A stretch of DNA of 46,009 nucleotides. Origin: Acidimicrobiaceae bacterium (lineage in GTDB: Bacteria; Actinomycetota; Acidimicrobiia; Acidimicrobiales; RAAP-2). Position 1 is the stretch's first letter; each line of letters starts with the position of its first letter. The DNA is taken from positions 39,722-85,730 of the forward strand of contig PLZW01000020.1 in the NCBI GenBank assembly GCA_003153575.1, read 5' to 3'. The position numbers were made by a program, and so were the translations under genes. Of the stretch, positions 23,073 through 30,246 are shown piece after piece. The notes beneath the pieces are model-generated. The model saw only the letters and a list, made by a program, of their open reading frames with translations. It was not told the DNA's origin and ran no database searches.

Positions 23073-23432
23073 CTACCAGTCGACCCGGCCGTCGATGATG
23101 ATCCGCGGCTCCTCGGTCAGGACGACCTCGAGGCGGTCGGTGTCGAGGAATCGGGCGATGTCCTCCATCATGGCGGGAAAGTCGTCCTCGCCCATGTGGG
23201 CGTAGTACGCCTCCATGGAGTCGAACCACTGGACGGTCACCCCGTCGTAGCCCGACCGGTCGTCATCGTCCCGGTAGTCGTCGAGCGGCCGGGGGTTCTG
23301 CTCGTAGCGGAGGACGTACTTGGCCGCGCTGCTGTTGGCGATCAGCGGACCGTGGTGCTCCCGCCAGTAGGCGTGGAATTCGGCGGGGGTCAGCCCCTCC
23401 TTGCGCCGCAGCAGACAGGTCAGCTTGATCAT
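23073..23432 (-). CDS. EthD-domain protein
   Basis: The 119-aa ferredoxin-like (dimeric alpha/beta barrel) protein begins MIKLTCLLRRKEGLTPAEFH and continues YWREHHGPLIAN, the usual EthD signature. A conserved pattern VTVQWFDSMEAYYAHM follows. ATG 23432 is chosen because AGGAGGGT lies 8 nt upstream; the longer frame has no homology. EthD proteins often accompany P450 or sterol/ether degradation genes, so a role with the nearby P450 is plausible but unproven. It has its own strong ribosome binding site and follows the methyltransferase gene by 112 nt. Confidence 0.88.
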   Translation of the reverse strand: MIKLTCLLRRKEGLTPAEFHAYWREHHGPLIANSSAAKYVLRYEQNPRPLDDYRDDDDRSGYDGVTVQWFDSMEAYYAHMGEDDFPAMMEDIARFLDTDRLEVVLTEEPRIIIDGRVDW

Positions 23433-23544
23433 GGTCGGAACCCTCCTCGGGCGGTGGTGCGCGTCGGCCGAGGCGGCGCGACCGCGGACCCTCGGTACAG
23501 AGGCTGCACCTCGCGGGTCCCCGCAGGCAAGCCGGGGACGGCGG

Positions 23545-24366
23545 TCAGCCGACCCGGGCGCAGAAGGTGTCGACGAGGTAAGGCAGGGGGATGGGCTCGT
23601 CGAGCCGCGCCGCCAGGGCGGCCACATCGGCGAGGATCGCCTGGCGCCGGTCCTCGGAAAGGATGGCGATGTAGCTCCGGGACGCGACCTGCTCGACGAA
23701 TGCGTCCCGGTCCAGTTCCTGGGTGAACCGGAACTTGGTGCGGGTTACCGGGCCGAAGTACCCGCTGGCTTCGATGACCGCGGCGAAGTCCATGCCCACC
23801 GGGTAGGGCTGGTGGACGTCCCACTTGCTGACACGGGTCAGTTCGGCCACGACCGGGTCCTCCTCGTCCCGCTCGTTCCAGACCATGGCGAGACCCCCGC
23901 CGGCGCGCAGGACGCGCGCGCACTCGGCCAGGGCCACCGGTGCGTCGAACCAGTGGAAGGCCTGTGCCACGGTGACGGCGTCGAACGTCGAGTCGGCAAA
24001 GGGTAGAAGTTCGGCAGTGGCTCCTACCTGGGGCGTGCCGGGCAGGACCGAGGCGAAGACGGCCCGCATGGAGGCCGAGGGTTCGGAGGCCACCACCGAC
24101 GCCCCCGTCGCCACGAGGGCGCGGGTCAGCTTGCCGGTTCCGGCGGCCATGTCCAGCACGCGCGACGACGGAGCGAGGGCGAGCGACGTCAGCAGGTGGG
24201 CCACCGCGTCGTCCGGATACCCGGGCCGCGCCCGCTCGTAGAGCTCGGAGCCCGACGCGAAGCCCGACCGCCCGAGGAGAGCCTTGTCGGCCAGGACCCG
24301 GTCCACGTCGTCCGCCTCCACGCCCGTGGCCGCCATGTCGGAAGAGTGGTGTGCCGTGTCGCCCAT
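23545..24366 (-). CDS. Class I SAM-dependent methyltransferase
   Basis: The 273-aa Methyltransf_11-type enzyme has motif I VLDMAAGTGKLTRALV, an acidic second strand VVASEPSASM, and LPFADSTFDAVTVAQAFHWF, then ARVLRAGGGLAMVWNERD. The FHWFD pattern is common in actinobacterial methyltransferases of unknown substrate. ATG 24366 is supported by a TACGAT -10 box ending 6 nt upstream. It is divergent from the hexapeptide acyltransferase, with only 67 bp between the two start codons. Confidence 0.9.
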   Translation of the reverse strand: MGDTAHHSSDMAATGVEADDVDRVLADKALLGRSGFASGSELYERARPGYPDDAVAHLLTSLALAPSSRVLDMAAGTGKLTRALVATGASVVASEPSASMRAVFASVLPGTPQVGATAELLPFADSTFDAVTVAQAFHWFDAPVALAECARVLRAGGGLAMVWNERDEEDPVVAELTRVSKWDVHQPYPVGMDFAAVIEASGYFGPVTRTKFRFTQELDRDAFVEQVASRSYIAILSEDRRQAILADVAALAARLDEPIPLPYLVDTFCARVG

Positions 24367-24372
24367 CGCGCC

Positions 24373-24378
24373 ATCGTA
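24373..24378 (-). promoter_or_regulatory. -10 element of the methyltransferase gene (leaderless)
   Basis: TACGAT on the minus strand ends exactly 6 nt before ATG 24366. It shares a 67-bp divergent spacer with the promoter of the gene at 24434. Confidence 0.6.
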
Positions 24379-24421
24379 GGGAAGGTCGGCGCCCGGATCG
24401 CCCGGCGCGGAGTCAGTCAGA

Positions 24422-24427
24422 TACGGT
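24422..24427 (+). promoter_or_regulatory. -10 element of the acyltransferase gene (leaderless)
   Basis: TACGGT ends exactly 6 nt before GTG 24434. Confidence 0.55.
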
Positions 24428-24433
24428 CGCAGG

Positions 24434-25213
24434 GTGAGCGCAGCAGAACAAGAGCCCGGCCACGGGGCGGACGCCCCCGAGACCGGCGGGAACGGGCGGG
24501 CGACGGCCGGACTGCTGCCCCACCCGGCCGTCACGTCCGGACGCGACCTCCGCAGGCTGGGCCACCGCTGGCTCCACTTGCTCATCCACACGGGGTGGGA
24601 CTGGATGACCCGTCACGGTGCCACCGGCCCCGGCGATCGGTTGGCCGACCGGTTCGGCGCCTTCGGGAAGGGGAGCTGCCTCGCCTTCCCGACCGGGGCC
24701 GTCTTCGGCGAGCAGTGGATCAGCATCGGAGAGGACACCCTGGTCGGCCCCTACGTGAGCCTGTCGGCCGGCATGGTGCCCGGACAGGAGATGGTCACCT
24801 ACCCGGTGGTCCGGATCGGTGACCGGACCATGATCGGCCGGGGCAGCCATATCGTCGGCCACTTCTCGATCGACATCGGCAGTGACGTCCAGACCGGCCC
24901 GTACGTGTACATCACCGACCAGAACCACGGCTACGAGAACCCCGACGAGGTCGTCCACGTCCAGTGGCCGAACGACGTGCCCGTGATCGTCGGCGACGGC
25001 AGCTGGATCGGCACCGGTGTGGTGATCCTGCCCGGCACCGAACTCGGTCGGAACACGGTGGTGGCCGCCGGGGCCGTGGTGCGCGGCACCTTCCCGGACC
25101 ACTGCGTGCTCGCCGGGGTGCCGGCCAAGGTCGTCCGGCGCTACGTCCCGGGTTCGGGATGGGTGGCGGGCTCGGCGGCGGGCGCGCCCGAGGTGACCGG
25201 CTCGCCGGACTGA
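24434..25213 (+). CDS. Hexapeptide-repeat (left-handed beta-helix) acyltransferase
   Basis: The 259-aa protein has a Pro/Gly-rich first 35 residues, then a helical segment (LGHRWLHLLIHTGWDWM). An LbetaH core of imperfect hexapeptides follows (ISIGEDTLVGPYVSLSAG, VVRIGDRTMIGRGSHIVG, VIVGDGSWIGTGVVILPG). The probable catalytic His lies in TDQNHGYENPD, as in maltose/galactoside-type O-acetyltransferases. The acceptor is unknown. GTG 24434 follows its -10 box by 6 nt. The C-terminal 24 codons are read on both strands, because the convergent patatin gene ends at 25141 inside this frame. Confidence 0.88.
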   Translation: MSAAEQEPGHGADAPETGGNGRATAGLLPHPAVTSGRDLRRLGHRWLHLLIHTGWDWMTRHGATGPGDRLADRFGAFGKGSCLAFPTGAVFGEQWISIGEDTLVGPYVSLSAGMVPGQEMVTYPVVRIGDRTMIGRGSHIVGHFSIDIGSDVQTGPYVYITDQNHGYENPDEVVHVQWPNDVPVIVGDGSWIGTGVVILPGTELGRNTVVAAGAVVRGTFPDHCVLAGVPAKVVRRYVPGSGWVAGSAAGAPEVTGSPD

Positions 25214-26370
25214 GCGGACCCCCCCGGGCCGGCGCCGAGGTCGGGGACCGGAAACGGCTCGTCGGACGCCGCGTCGGTCGGCGCCGCGTCATGGGGGCCG
25301 GCACCTTCGTCCCCGCGGGGGACGTCGTCCAGGGACGGGACGGGGAACGGCCGGGCGGGATAGGGGATGGTCCCGAGCCCGTAGCGGCGGACGATCTCGG
25401 AGGCCTCGGCCCGGCCCATGCCGATGAGGTGCTCGGTGGTCGAGAAGTCGTCGAAGTCCCGGGTGGCGCCTTCGGGGCCGGCGCACAGGATCACCTCGAC
25501 CCCCTCGGGCAGGCGGGCCATTTCCCGCACGAAGCGGGCGTGGATGGCGATGAGCAGCGCGTTGACCATGCCCTCCACCGGCCGGCGGGACAGGGCCGGC
25601 GCCATCACCGGCGGTGAGCACAGGAGGATCACGATGCGGGTCGCCCCGGCGTCGAGGGCCCGCTGTATCGGGACGTTGTCGACGATGCCGCCGTCGATGT
25701 ACTTCTCGCCGTCGATCTCCACGGGCGGGAAGATGGCCGGCATGGCCGCTGACGCCAGGATGGCCTCGACGGCGGGTCCGTGGGTGAACCAGCGCTCGCC
25801 GCCGTCGGTCAACGACGTGGCCACCACCTCGAGCGGGATGGCCGACTCCTCGAGGCGCTCGAACGGGAATCCGGCGGCGACCACCTCGCGTAGCCCCGAG
25901 TTGGCGTAGACGGCGTCCCGTTGCTGGAGGTAGAGCCACGGCCCGTGCAGGCGGCCGGCGCGGTAGACGTCCTCGCGTTTGAGCTGGAGCCAGATCTGGG
26001 CCATCCGCTCGACCCCCTGGCGGGTCGGATCGGCAGCGAACCCGGCGCCGTTGATGGCCCCCACCGACGCGCCGTAGACGCGGTCGGGGACGAACCCGTG
26101 CTCCGTCAGGACCTGGAGCATCCCGATCTGGATGGCGCCCCTGGTGCTGCCCCCGCCCAGCACCAGTGCGGTCATCCCATCGTCCTCGTACCCGGCCTCT
26201 TCGTCCGCGGCTGCGTCCGCCGCTGCGGTCTGGGACGCCAGCCATTCGGCCTTCGCCACCTTTGCCCGGCCGACGATGAAGCGGACGGTGAGGACGATCA
26301 GGACCATGGCGGCCACGACGAACAGACCGAAGACGACGGCGAACGGGGAGATCGAGGCCGCGACGGTCAT
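25141..26370 (-). CDS. Membrane-anchored patatin-like phospholipase
   Basis: The 409-aa protein has one N-terminal membrane helix (FAVVFGLFVVAAMVLIVLTV). The patatin domain starts TALVLGGGSTRGAIQIGM (oxyanion loop), with the nucleophile in YGASVGAING (GxSxG) and the dyad Asp in YIDGGIVDN. The last 60 residues are Pro/Asp/Gly-rich and probably disordered; their end overlaps the convergent acyltransferase gene by 73 bp. ATG 26370 is chosen because a TAGCCT -10 box ends 7 nt upstream and the helix starts there. A phospholipase or acylglycerol lipase activity at the membrane is expected. Confidence 0.9.
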   Translation of the reverse strand: MTVAASISPFAVVFGLFVVAAMVLIVLTVRFIVGRAKVAKAEWLASQTAAADAAADEEAGYEDDGMTALVLGGGSTRGAIQIGMLQVLTEHGFVPDRVYGASVGAINGAGFAADPTRQGVERMAQIWLQLKREDVYRAGRLHGPWLYLQQRDAVYANSGLREVVAAGFPFERLEESAIPLEVVATSLTDGGERWFTHGPAVEAILASAAMPAIFPPVEIDGEKYIDGGIVDNVPIQRALDAGATRIVILLCSPPVMAPALSRRPVEGMVNALLIAIHARFVREMARLPEGVEVILCAGPEGATRDFDDFSTTEHLIGMGRAEASEIVRRYGLGTIPYPARPFPVPSLDDVPRGDEGAGPHDAAPTDAASDEPFPVPDLGAGPGGSAQSGEPVTSGAPAAEPATHPEPGT

Positions 26371-26377
26371 CGGCCAA

Positions 26378-26383
26378 AGGCTA
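26378..26383 (-). promoter_or_regulatory. -10 element of the patatin gene (leaderless)
   Basis: TAGCCT on the minus strand ends 7 nt before ATG 26370. It shares a 68-bp divergent spacer with the gene at 26439. Confidence 0.55.
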
Positions 26384-26426
26384 CCGGGAGCGTCGGCCGG
26401 GAACGGGTCGTGTGACACCCCGCGAC

Positions 26427-26432
26427 CACACT
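26427..26432 (+). promoter_or_regulatory. Candidate -10 element of the PD-(D/E)XK-like gene
   Basis: CACACT ends 6 nt before ATG 26439. It resembles the CACAAT box of the TetR gene rather than TANNNT. This spacing is the main reason for choosing 26439 over GTG 26412. Confidence 0.4.
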
Positions 26433-26438
26433 GTGGGC

Positions 26439-27548
26439 ATGCGAACGATCCGGAGGGGGGAGCAGCGAACAGGTGGGGATCGAACAGGTGGGGATCGACC
26501 GGGACAGGGCCCGGCGCCGTGTGGCGATCGTGAGACGGGCAACGGTTGGGGACGTCCGACGAAAGAGCGGGCGGGTGCGGACGCCACCTTGCCGTGGGGT
26601 CCGGCGTGGCGCCCACTGGCCGGAGCGGGCCTGCTCGAGCGGCTCCGGGCTACGGGTCGGCCCCGTCCGGTCGCTGATCGGGCGTGGGCCGCCGAGCTCC
26701 GGGACGTGCTCGAGTCCCGCCTCGCGGACCTTTCGCCGGACGGTGCCGCTGCAGACGGCGGCCGGCTCGTCGTCACGAAGGACCGACTGACCCGGGCCCT
26801 TCGCTGTCCGGTCCACCGCAACGTCGACCGCTTCGGTCAGCGGGATTTCTCCCTCCCGCTGGCCTGTGGAGCGCTGGTCGACGTTCTGTTCCGTCAGATC
26901 GTGACGGTCGGCGCGGTGGGCGACCCCATGGGTGAGGCGCTGGAGGGGTTGGGGATGGAGGGACACCAGTCGCCGTTGAAGGCGTGGATCGATGGACTAC
27001 CCCCCGCCGACCTGGCCGAGCTCCGGTCCGAGGTCGACCGACAGGCCCACAGGTTGGCGGAGCGGTGGCCTGCACTCGAGCCCGCCTGGCTTCCCCGCAC
27101 CCAGGAGTCGGTGCGGGCGTCGCTGGTGGGCGGCCTGGTCGAGCTGTCGGCTCGGGTGGACCTGGCCGTCGGGCGGCCGGCAGGGGACGAGGCCACCGTG
27201 GCCGTCGTCGAGTTGAAGTCCGGGGTCCGTCGGCCGGGCCACCGCGACGATCTCAGGTTCTACGCGCTGATCGAGGCGCTGAGGAATCCGGCGCCCCCTT
27301 TTGCCGTGGCCACCTACTACTCACGGACCGGCGAACTGGACGTCTTGCCGGTGACCCATGACGGGTTGGTCGAGGCGGCCAGGCGTTGTGTGGCCGGGAC
27401 GCGGCTCCTGGCCGGAGCGGCGACCGACGTGGACGACCTCACCTGGTGCCCGTCGTGCACAGCCCATTCCGGTCGTGCGCCGATCTCGGGAACCGCCGAC
27501 CGGGCTGCACCGGCAGTGCTCGTTCTCCCCGAGGTCCGGGCCGCGTGA
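26439..27548 (+). CDS. PD-(D/E)XK nuclease superfamily-like protein
   Basis: I do not recognise a named family. The C-terminal third reads as a PD-(D/E)XK core: a strand with Asp (LSARVDLAVG), a strand ending in the E-x-K pair (VAVVELKSG), then a helix HRDDLRFYALIEAL and a strand AVATYYS. The C-terminus has WCPSCTAHSG. The N-terminal 45 residues are Arg/Gly-rich and encoded partly by a 15-bp tandem duplication (26466-26495). The middle is helical, with ALRCPVHRNVDRF. It may cleave or bind DNA, like RecB-type domains. The next gene overlaps by GTGA and appears to be a divergent relative of this protein. Confidence 0.7.
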   Translation: MRTIRRGEQRTGGDRTGGDRPGQGPAPCGDRETGNGWGRPTKERAGADATLPWGPAWRPLAGAGLLERLRATGRPRPVADRAWAAELRDVLESRLADLSPDGAAADGGRLVVTKDRLTRALRCPVHRNVDRFGQRDFSLPLACGALVDVLFRQIVTVGAVGDPMGEALEGLGMEGHQSPLKAWIDGLPPADLAELRSEVDRQAHRLAERWPALEPAWLPRTQESVRASLVGGLVELSARVDLAVGRPAGDEATVAVVELKSGVRRPGHRDDLRFYALIEALRNPAPPFAVATYYSRTGELDVLPVTHDGLVEAARRCVAGTRLLAGAATDVDDLTWCPSCTAHSGRAPISGTADRAAPAVLVLPEVRAA

Positions 27549-28393
27549 CCGATCGTTCGCTGGCCGCTACCGCGGGCCTTCTGGCACGGCCGTCCCACGA
27601 CCTCGCCGACGGGACGGTGACCCGGGTGCGGGCGCGCCTGGTGTCGGGCATCGCCGACGCCATGGGTCCGGCGACCGGAGCGCCGATCGAGGTAGGGCTG
27701 CCCTACCTCCGGCAGGCCCGCTACCGACCGGAGTCGCTGAGTCTCGCCGACGAGGCATTCGCGTGGAAGCCGGCGTTCGTCCGTCGGTCGCTCGGACTCG
27801 AGGTCGTGCGGGCGTGTGCGCAGGGCTGGTTCCGGGGTCCGGCAGCAGCCGTCGGCCCAGTGGCCGACCGCGCCGTCGACGCCTGGCGTCGCACAGGATG
27901 GCGCACGTTCCATTGGGAGCCGTGGCTCGCCGGGCTCGGTGCCGGCGCCCGGTCGGTGGTGCTGGCCGAGGCGGTCACGTGGGCCACCCCGCTGTGGGCC
28001 ACATTCGACTGGCCGTCGCTGGTCGCCTCCACCGTCTTCGGCGGCCCGGACGACCGTTGGTCGAGTGCCGCGGCCGGACCCGTCCACCTGCGGGGGCGGG
28101 TCGAGGCACGCGTCCACCCCTCCGACGTCCGCCCGTCCCTGGTGTCGGTGGTGTGGGGTCGACCGGGTGACGGCTGGCGCCAGGAGCTCGCCTATCTGGC
28201 CCTGGTGGCCGCGCTCGCCTCGCCCGACGTGCCGGTGGCGGCACGGGTGGTCGGGCTATGGCCGGAAGCCGCCATCCGGCTGGCCGTCGAGGTCGACGAG
28301 GAGTCGCTGGTCGGTGCCGCAGACCGGGTGGTGGACGCCGTGGCCGTCACCGCCGATATCCGGTGTGCGCTACCGGAGTCTGTCGTCGCCTGA
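27545..28393 (+). CDS. Uncharacterised protein, apparent inactive relative of the preceding PD-(D/E)XK-like protein
   Basis: The 282-aa product of no recognised family is coupled by GTGA to the gene before it. Its C-terminal third follows the same strand-helix order as the partner: LRGRVEARV aligns with LSARVDLAV, LVSVVWGRPG with VAVVELKSG, WRQELAYLALVAAL with HRDDLRFYALIEAL, and LVGAADRVVDAV with LVEAARRCVAG. The catalytic E-x-K is replaced by W-x-R and the Asp by Glu. The middle region has ALRCPV-like positions (QARYRPESLSL) and is Trp-rich. I infer a pseudo-nuclease subunit, perhaps forming a heterodimer. Function unknown. Confidence 0.65.
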   Translation: MTDRSLAATAGLLARPSHDLADGTVTRVRARLVSGIADAMGPATGAPIEVGLPYLRQARYRPESLSLADEAFAWKPAFVRRSLGLEVVRACAQGWFRGPAAAVGPVADRAVDAWRRTGWRTFHWEPWLAGLGAGARSVVLAEAVTWATPLWATFDWPSLVASTVFGGPDDRWSSAAAGPVHLRGRVEARVHPSDVRPSLVSVVWGRPGDGWRQELAYLALVAALASPDVPVAARVVGLWPEAAIRLAVEVDEESLVGAADRVVDAVAVTADIRCALPESVVA

Positions 28394-28537
28394 CGGCGAC
28401 CACCGGACCCCGGAGTTGGCGGCGAGGTCAGACAGCACCTTCCCGCCATCGGTACCGTTGGGGATCGGCCGATGCGGGAGCAGGAGCGGCGGCGGCGTCG
28501 GTCCGGGATTGCCGCGCAGCGCCGTCCGTAGCATGCT

Positions 28538-28554
28538 GCTCCGGAATCCGGAGC
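28538..28554 (+). terminator. Hairpin downstream of the nuclease-like pair
   Basis: GCTCCGG-AAT-CCGGAGC forms a perfect 7-bp stem 145 nt after the stop at 28393. It could be a terminator or a protein-binding palindrome ahead of the SDR gene. The rest of the 280-nt gap has no supported gene. Confidence 0.4.
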
Positions 28555-28600
28555 GGTAGCCACTCCGCCCGCCCGGCACCTGGTCGGGAACCCCACCTCG

Positions 28601-28638
28601 CCGGCCTTGCCACTATTGACCGGCCTTGCCACTTTTGA
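28601..28638 (+). repeat. 19-bp tandem repeat upstream of the SDR gene
   Basis: CCGGCCTTGCCACTATTGA (28601-28619) is followed directly by CCGGCCTTGCCACTTTTGA (28620-28638), differing at one base, and then CCGGG. Each copy ends in a TTGACC string that resembles a -35 box, so the duplication may have doubled a promoter or regulator site 36-73 nt before GTG 28674. Confidence 0.7.
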
Positions 28639-28673
28639 CCGGGCCGCAACTGACCGACCAAGGGAGAGAACCA

Positions 28674-29540
28674 GTGACCGACGCAACCGGAACCACAACG
28701 GGCATCGCTGGATACACCGCGCTGGTGACCGGCGGCGGCAGCGGCATCGGCCTCGGGACTGCGGTCCGACTGGTGCGCGACGGGGCGCACGTGACCATCT
28801 GCGGTCGCACCGAGGAGCGGCTGGCCGCTGCCCTCGCCACGCTCGAGCAGGCGGCGGCCGACGCCGCGGCGGCCGGCGACCCGGTGGGGTCGGCCCGGTA
28901 CGTCGTGGCCGACGTGACGGTCGAGGAACAGATCGCCGCGGCCGTGGGCGAGGCGGCGTCGACCCGTGGGCACCTGGACATCCTGTTCGCCAATGCCGGC
29001 GGCTCGTTCACCATGGGCCCGATCACCGAGGCAGATGTCGAGGCGGTCCGGTCCACCATCGACCTCAATATGGTGGGGACGTTCCTATGCATCAAGCACG
29101 GTGCGCCGCTCATGTCGGCCGGTGTCGGCGCGGGCGTCGACGGGGACGCCGCCCGCGGTGGCTCGATCATCGGCATGTCGTCGGGCGCCGGCGGCTTTCC
29201 CCACCGCTACCTGTGGGCCTACGGCTCCGCCAAGGCCGGTATCGACATGCTCTGCCGGTGCGCCGCCGAGGAACTCGGGTCCGCCGGAGTCCGGGTCAAC
29301 TCGGTCCAGCCCGGGATCGTCGATGACGAGCTGATGGCGCCCATCACCGCCGGTGGGCCGCTCCTCGACGACTACCTGGCCGAAATGCCCGTCAGCCGGA
29401 TCGGCACGGTGGAGGACATCGCGGCCGCCGTGCGGTTCCTCGGGGGACCTGAGTCGGGGTGGATCACCGGGGAGAGCCTGGCGGTCGACGGGGGCCACCA
29501 CCTGCGCCGGGGGGCCAACTACGGGCTGCTCTTCGGCTGA
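28674..29540 (+). CDS. Short-chain dehydrogenase/reductase (SDR)
   Basis: Classical NAD(P)-dependent SDR with a Rossmann fold, 288 aa. The cofactor loop is TGGGSGIGLGTAVRL, followed by DILFANAGGS, then the catalytic region with Ser in GMSSGAGGF and YGSAK (Tyr and Lys), and PGIVDDELM near the substrate loop. CGRTEERL after the second strand suggests NADP preference. GTG 28674 has AGGGAG 7 nt upstream; a longer frame from 28626 runs through the tandem repeat and is less likely. Substrate unknown, possibly a hydroxy-acyl or steroid alcohol given the P450 and EthD nearby. Confidence 0.92.
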   Translation: MTDATGTTTGIAGYTALVTGGGSGIGLGTAVRLVRDGAHVTICGRTEERLAAALATLEQAAADAAAAGDPVGSARYVVADVTVEEQIAAAVGEAASTRGHLDILFANAGGSFTMGPITEADVEAVRSTIDLNMVGTFLCIKHGAPLMSAGVGAGVDGDAARGGSIIGMSSGAGGFPHRYLWAYGSAKAGIDMLCRCAAEELGSAGVRVNSVQPGIVDDELMAPITAGGPLLDDYLAEMPVSRIGTVEDIAAAVRFLGGPESGWITGESLAVDGGHHLRRGANYGLLFG

Positions 29541-29604
29541 TGGACAGGGCGGACTGACCGTCAGCTGAGTGCCCTGCGACCGGTCCGGGCCGGCCGGGCA
29601 CCGG

Positions 29605-29610
29605 TAGGGT
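29605..29610 (+). promoter_or_regulatory. -10 element of the gene at 29618 (leaderless)
   Basis: TAGGGT ends 7 nt before GTG 29618 and overlaps the alternative GTG at 29609, which makes 29618 the better start. Confidence 0.5.
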
Positions 29611-29617
29611 GACTCGC

Positions 29618-30058
29618 GTGGAGGTCCCACCTAGCACCAGGCCCCCGCCGGGTCCGGACGGCCCGGCGGATGGCGGTACAGGCGACGAGCCGGCGGCCCG
29701 ACTGACCGGGGTGGAGGCGGTCAAGGTGCACGCCACCCTGGTGGCCGCCCTCCTCCTGTGTGCGGTGGCCTTCCGGTTCGAGCTCGGTCGGGCTCTGGGC
29801 GGCAACGGCCTGAGCTGGGCTTACGTCTTCGAGTGGCCGCTGTTCGCCGTCTTCGGCGTGTACATGTGGTGGAGCATCCTCCACGGCGGGCAACGCGGGC
29901 GGAGGCGCTCCCGCCGAGGCCGCGTCGTCGCGCCGGCCGTCGACCCGAAGTACGCCGGCATGCTGGAGGCCTGGCAGAGCCACCAGCGCGAACTCCAGGC
30001 CGCCCAGGCGGAAGCCGAAGGCCGGGAGCCTCCCGGCGCGGGCACCACCAAGGTCTGA
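29618..30058 (+). CDS. Hypothetical two-helix membrane protein
   Basis: Protein of 146 aa. A Pro/Gly-rich N-terminus of about 30 residues precedes two hydrophobic helices (VHATLVAALLLCAVAF and YVFEWPLFAVFGVYMWWSIL). A basic RGRRRSRRGR stretch follows, probably cytoplasmic, then an amphipathic Gln/Glu/Ala tail (AWQSHQRELQAAQAEAEGR). No family recognised. It precedes the oxidase locus by 188 nt and could be a small assembly or accessory membrane protein, but nothing in the sequence proves that. Confidence 0.7.
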   Translation: MEVPPSTRPPPGPDGPADGGTGDEPAARLTGVEAVKVHATLVAALLLCAVAFRFELGRALGGNGLSWAYVFEWPLFAVFGVYMWWSILHGGQRGRRRSRRGRVVAPAVDPKYAGMLEAWQSHQRELQAAQAEAEGREPPGAGTTKV

Positions 30059-30147
30059 GGGACGCGGCCCGACGGGCACGGCCCGACGGACGCCGCCTGG
30101 CCGCCACAGTGGCCGGGGCTGCCTACTACCTGGCGGTCGACCCGATC

Positions 30148-30153
30148 TACAGT
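30148..30153 (+). promoter_or_regulatory. Candidate -10 element upstream of the SCO1-fusion gene
   Basis: TACAGT lies in the 188-nt gap between 30058 and 30247 and would give a leader of about 90 nt. No good -35 box is seen, so this is tentative. GGAGGAGA (30227-30234) is the probable ribosome binding site. Confidence 0.35.
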
Positions 30154-30246
30154 GTTCGGCGGTGCTCGCGCCTCTGACGCCCTGCGGCGGCGGGGCTTCC
30201 CGGTTATGCGCCCCGCCCAGGACTGTGGAGGAGACGTGGTTCGCCG

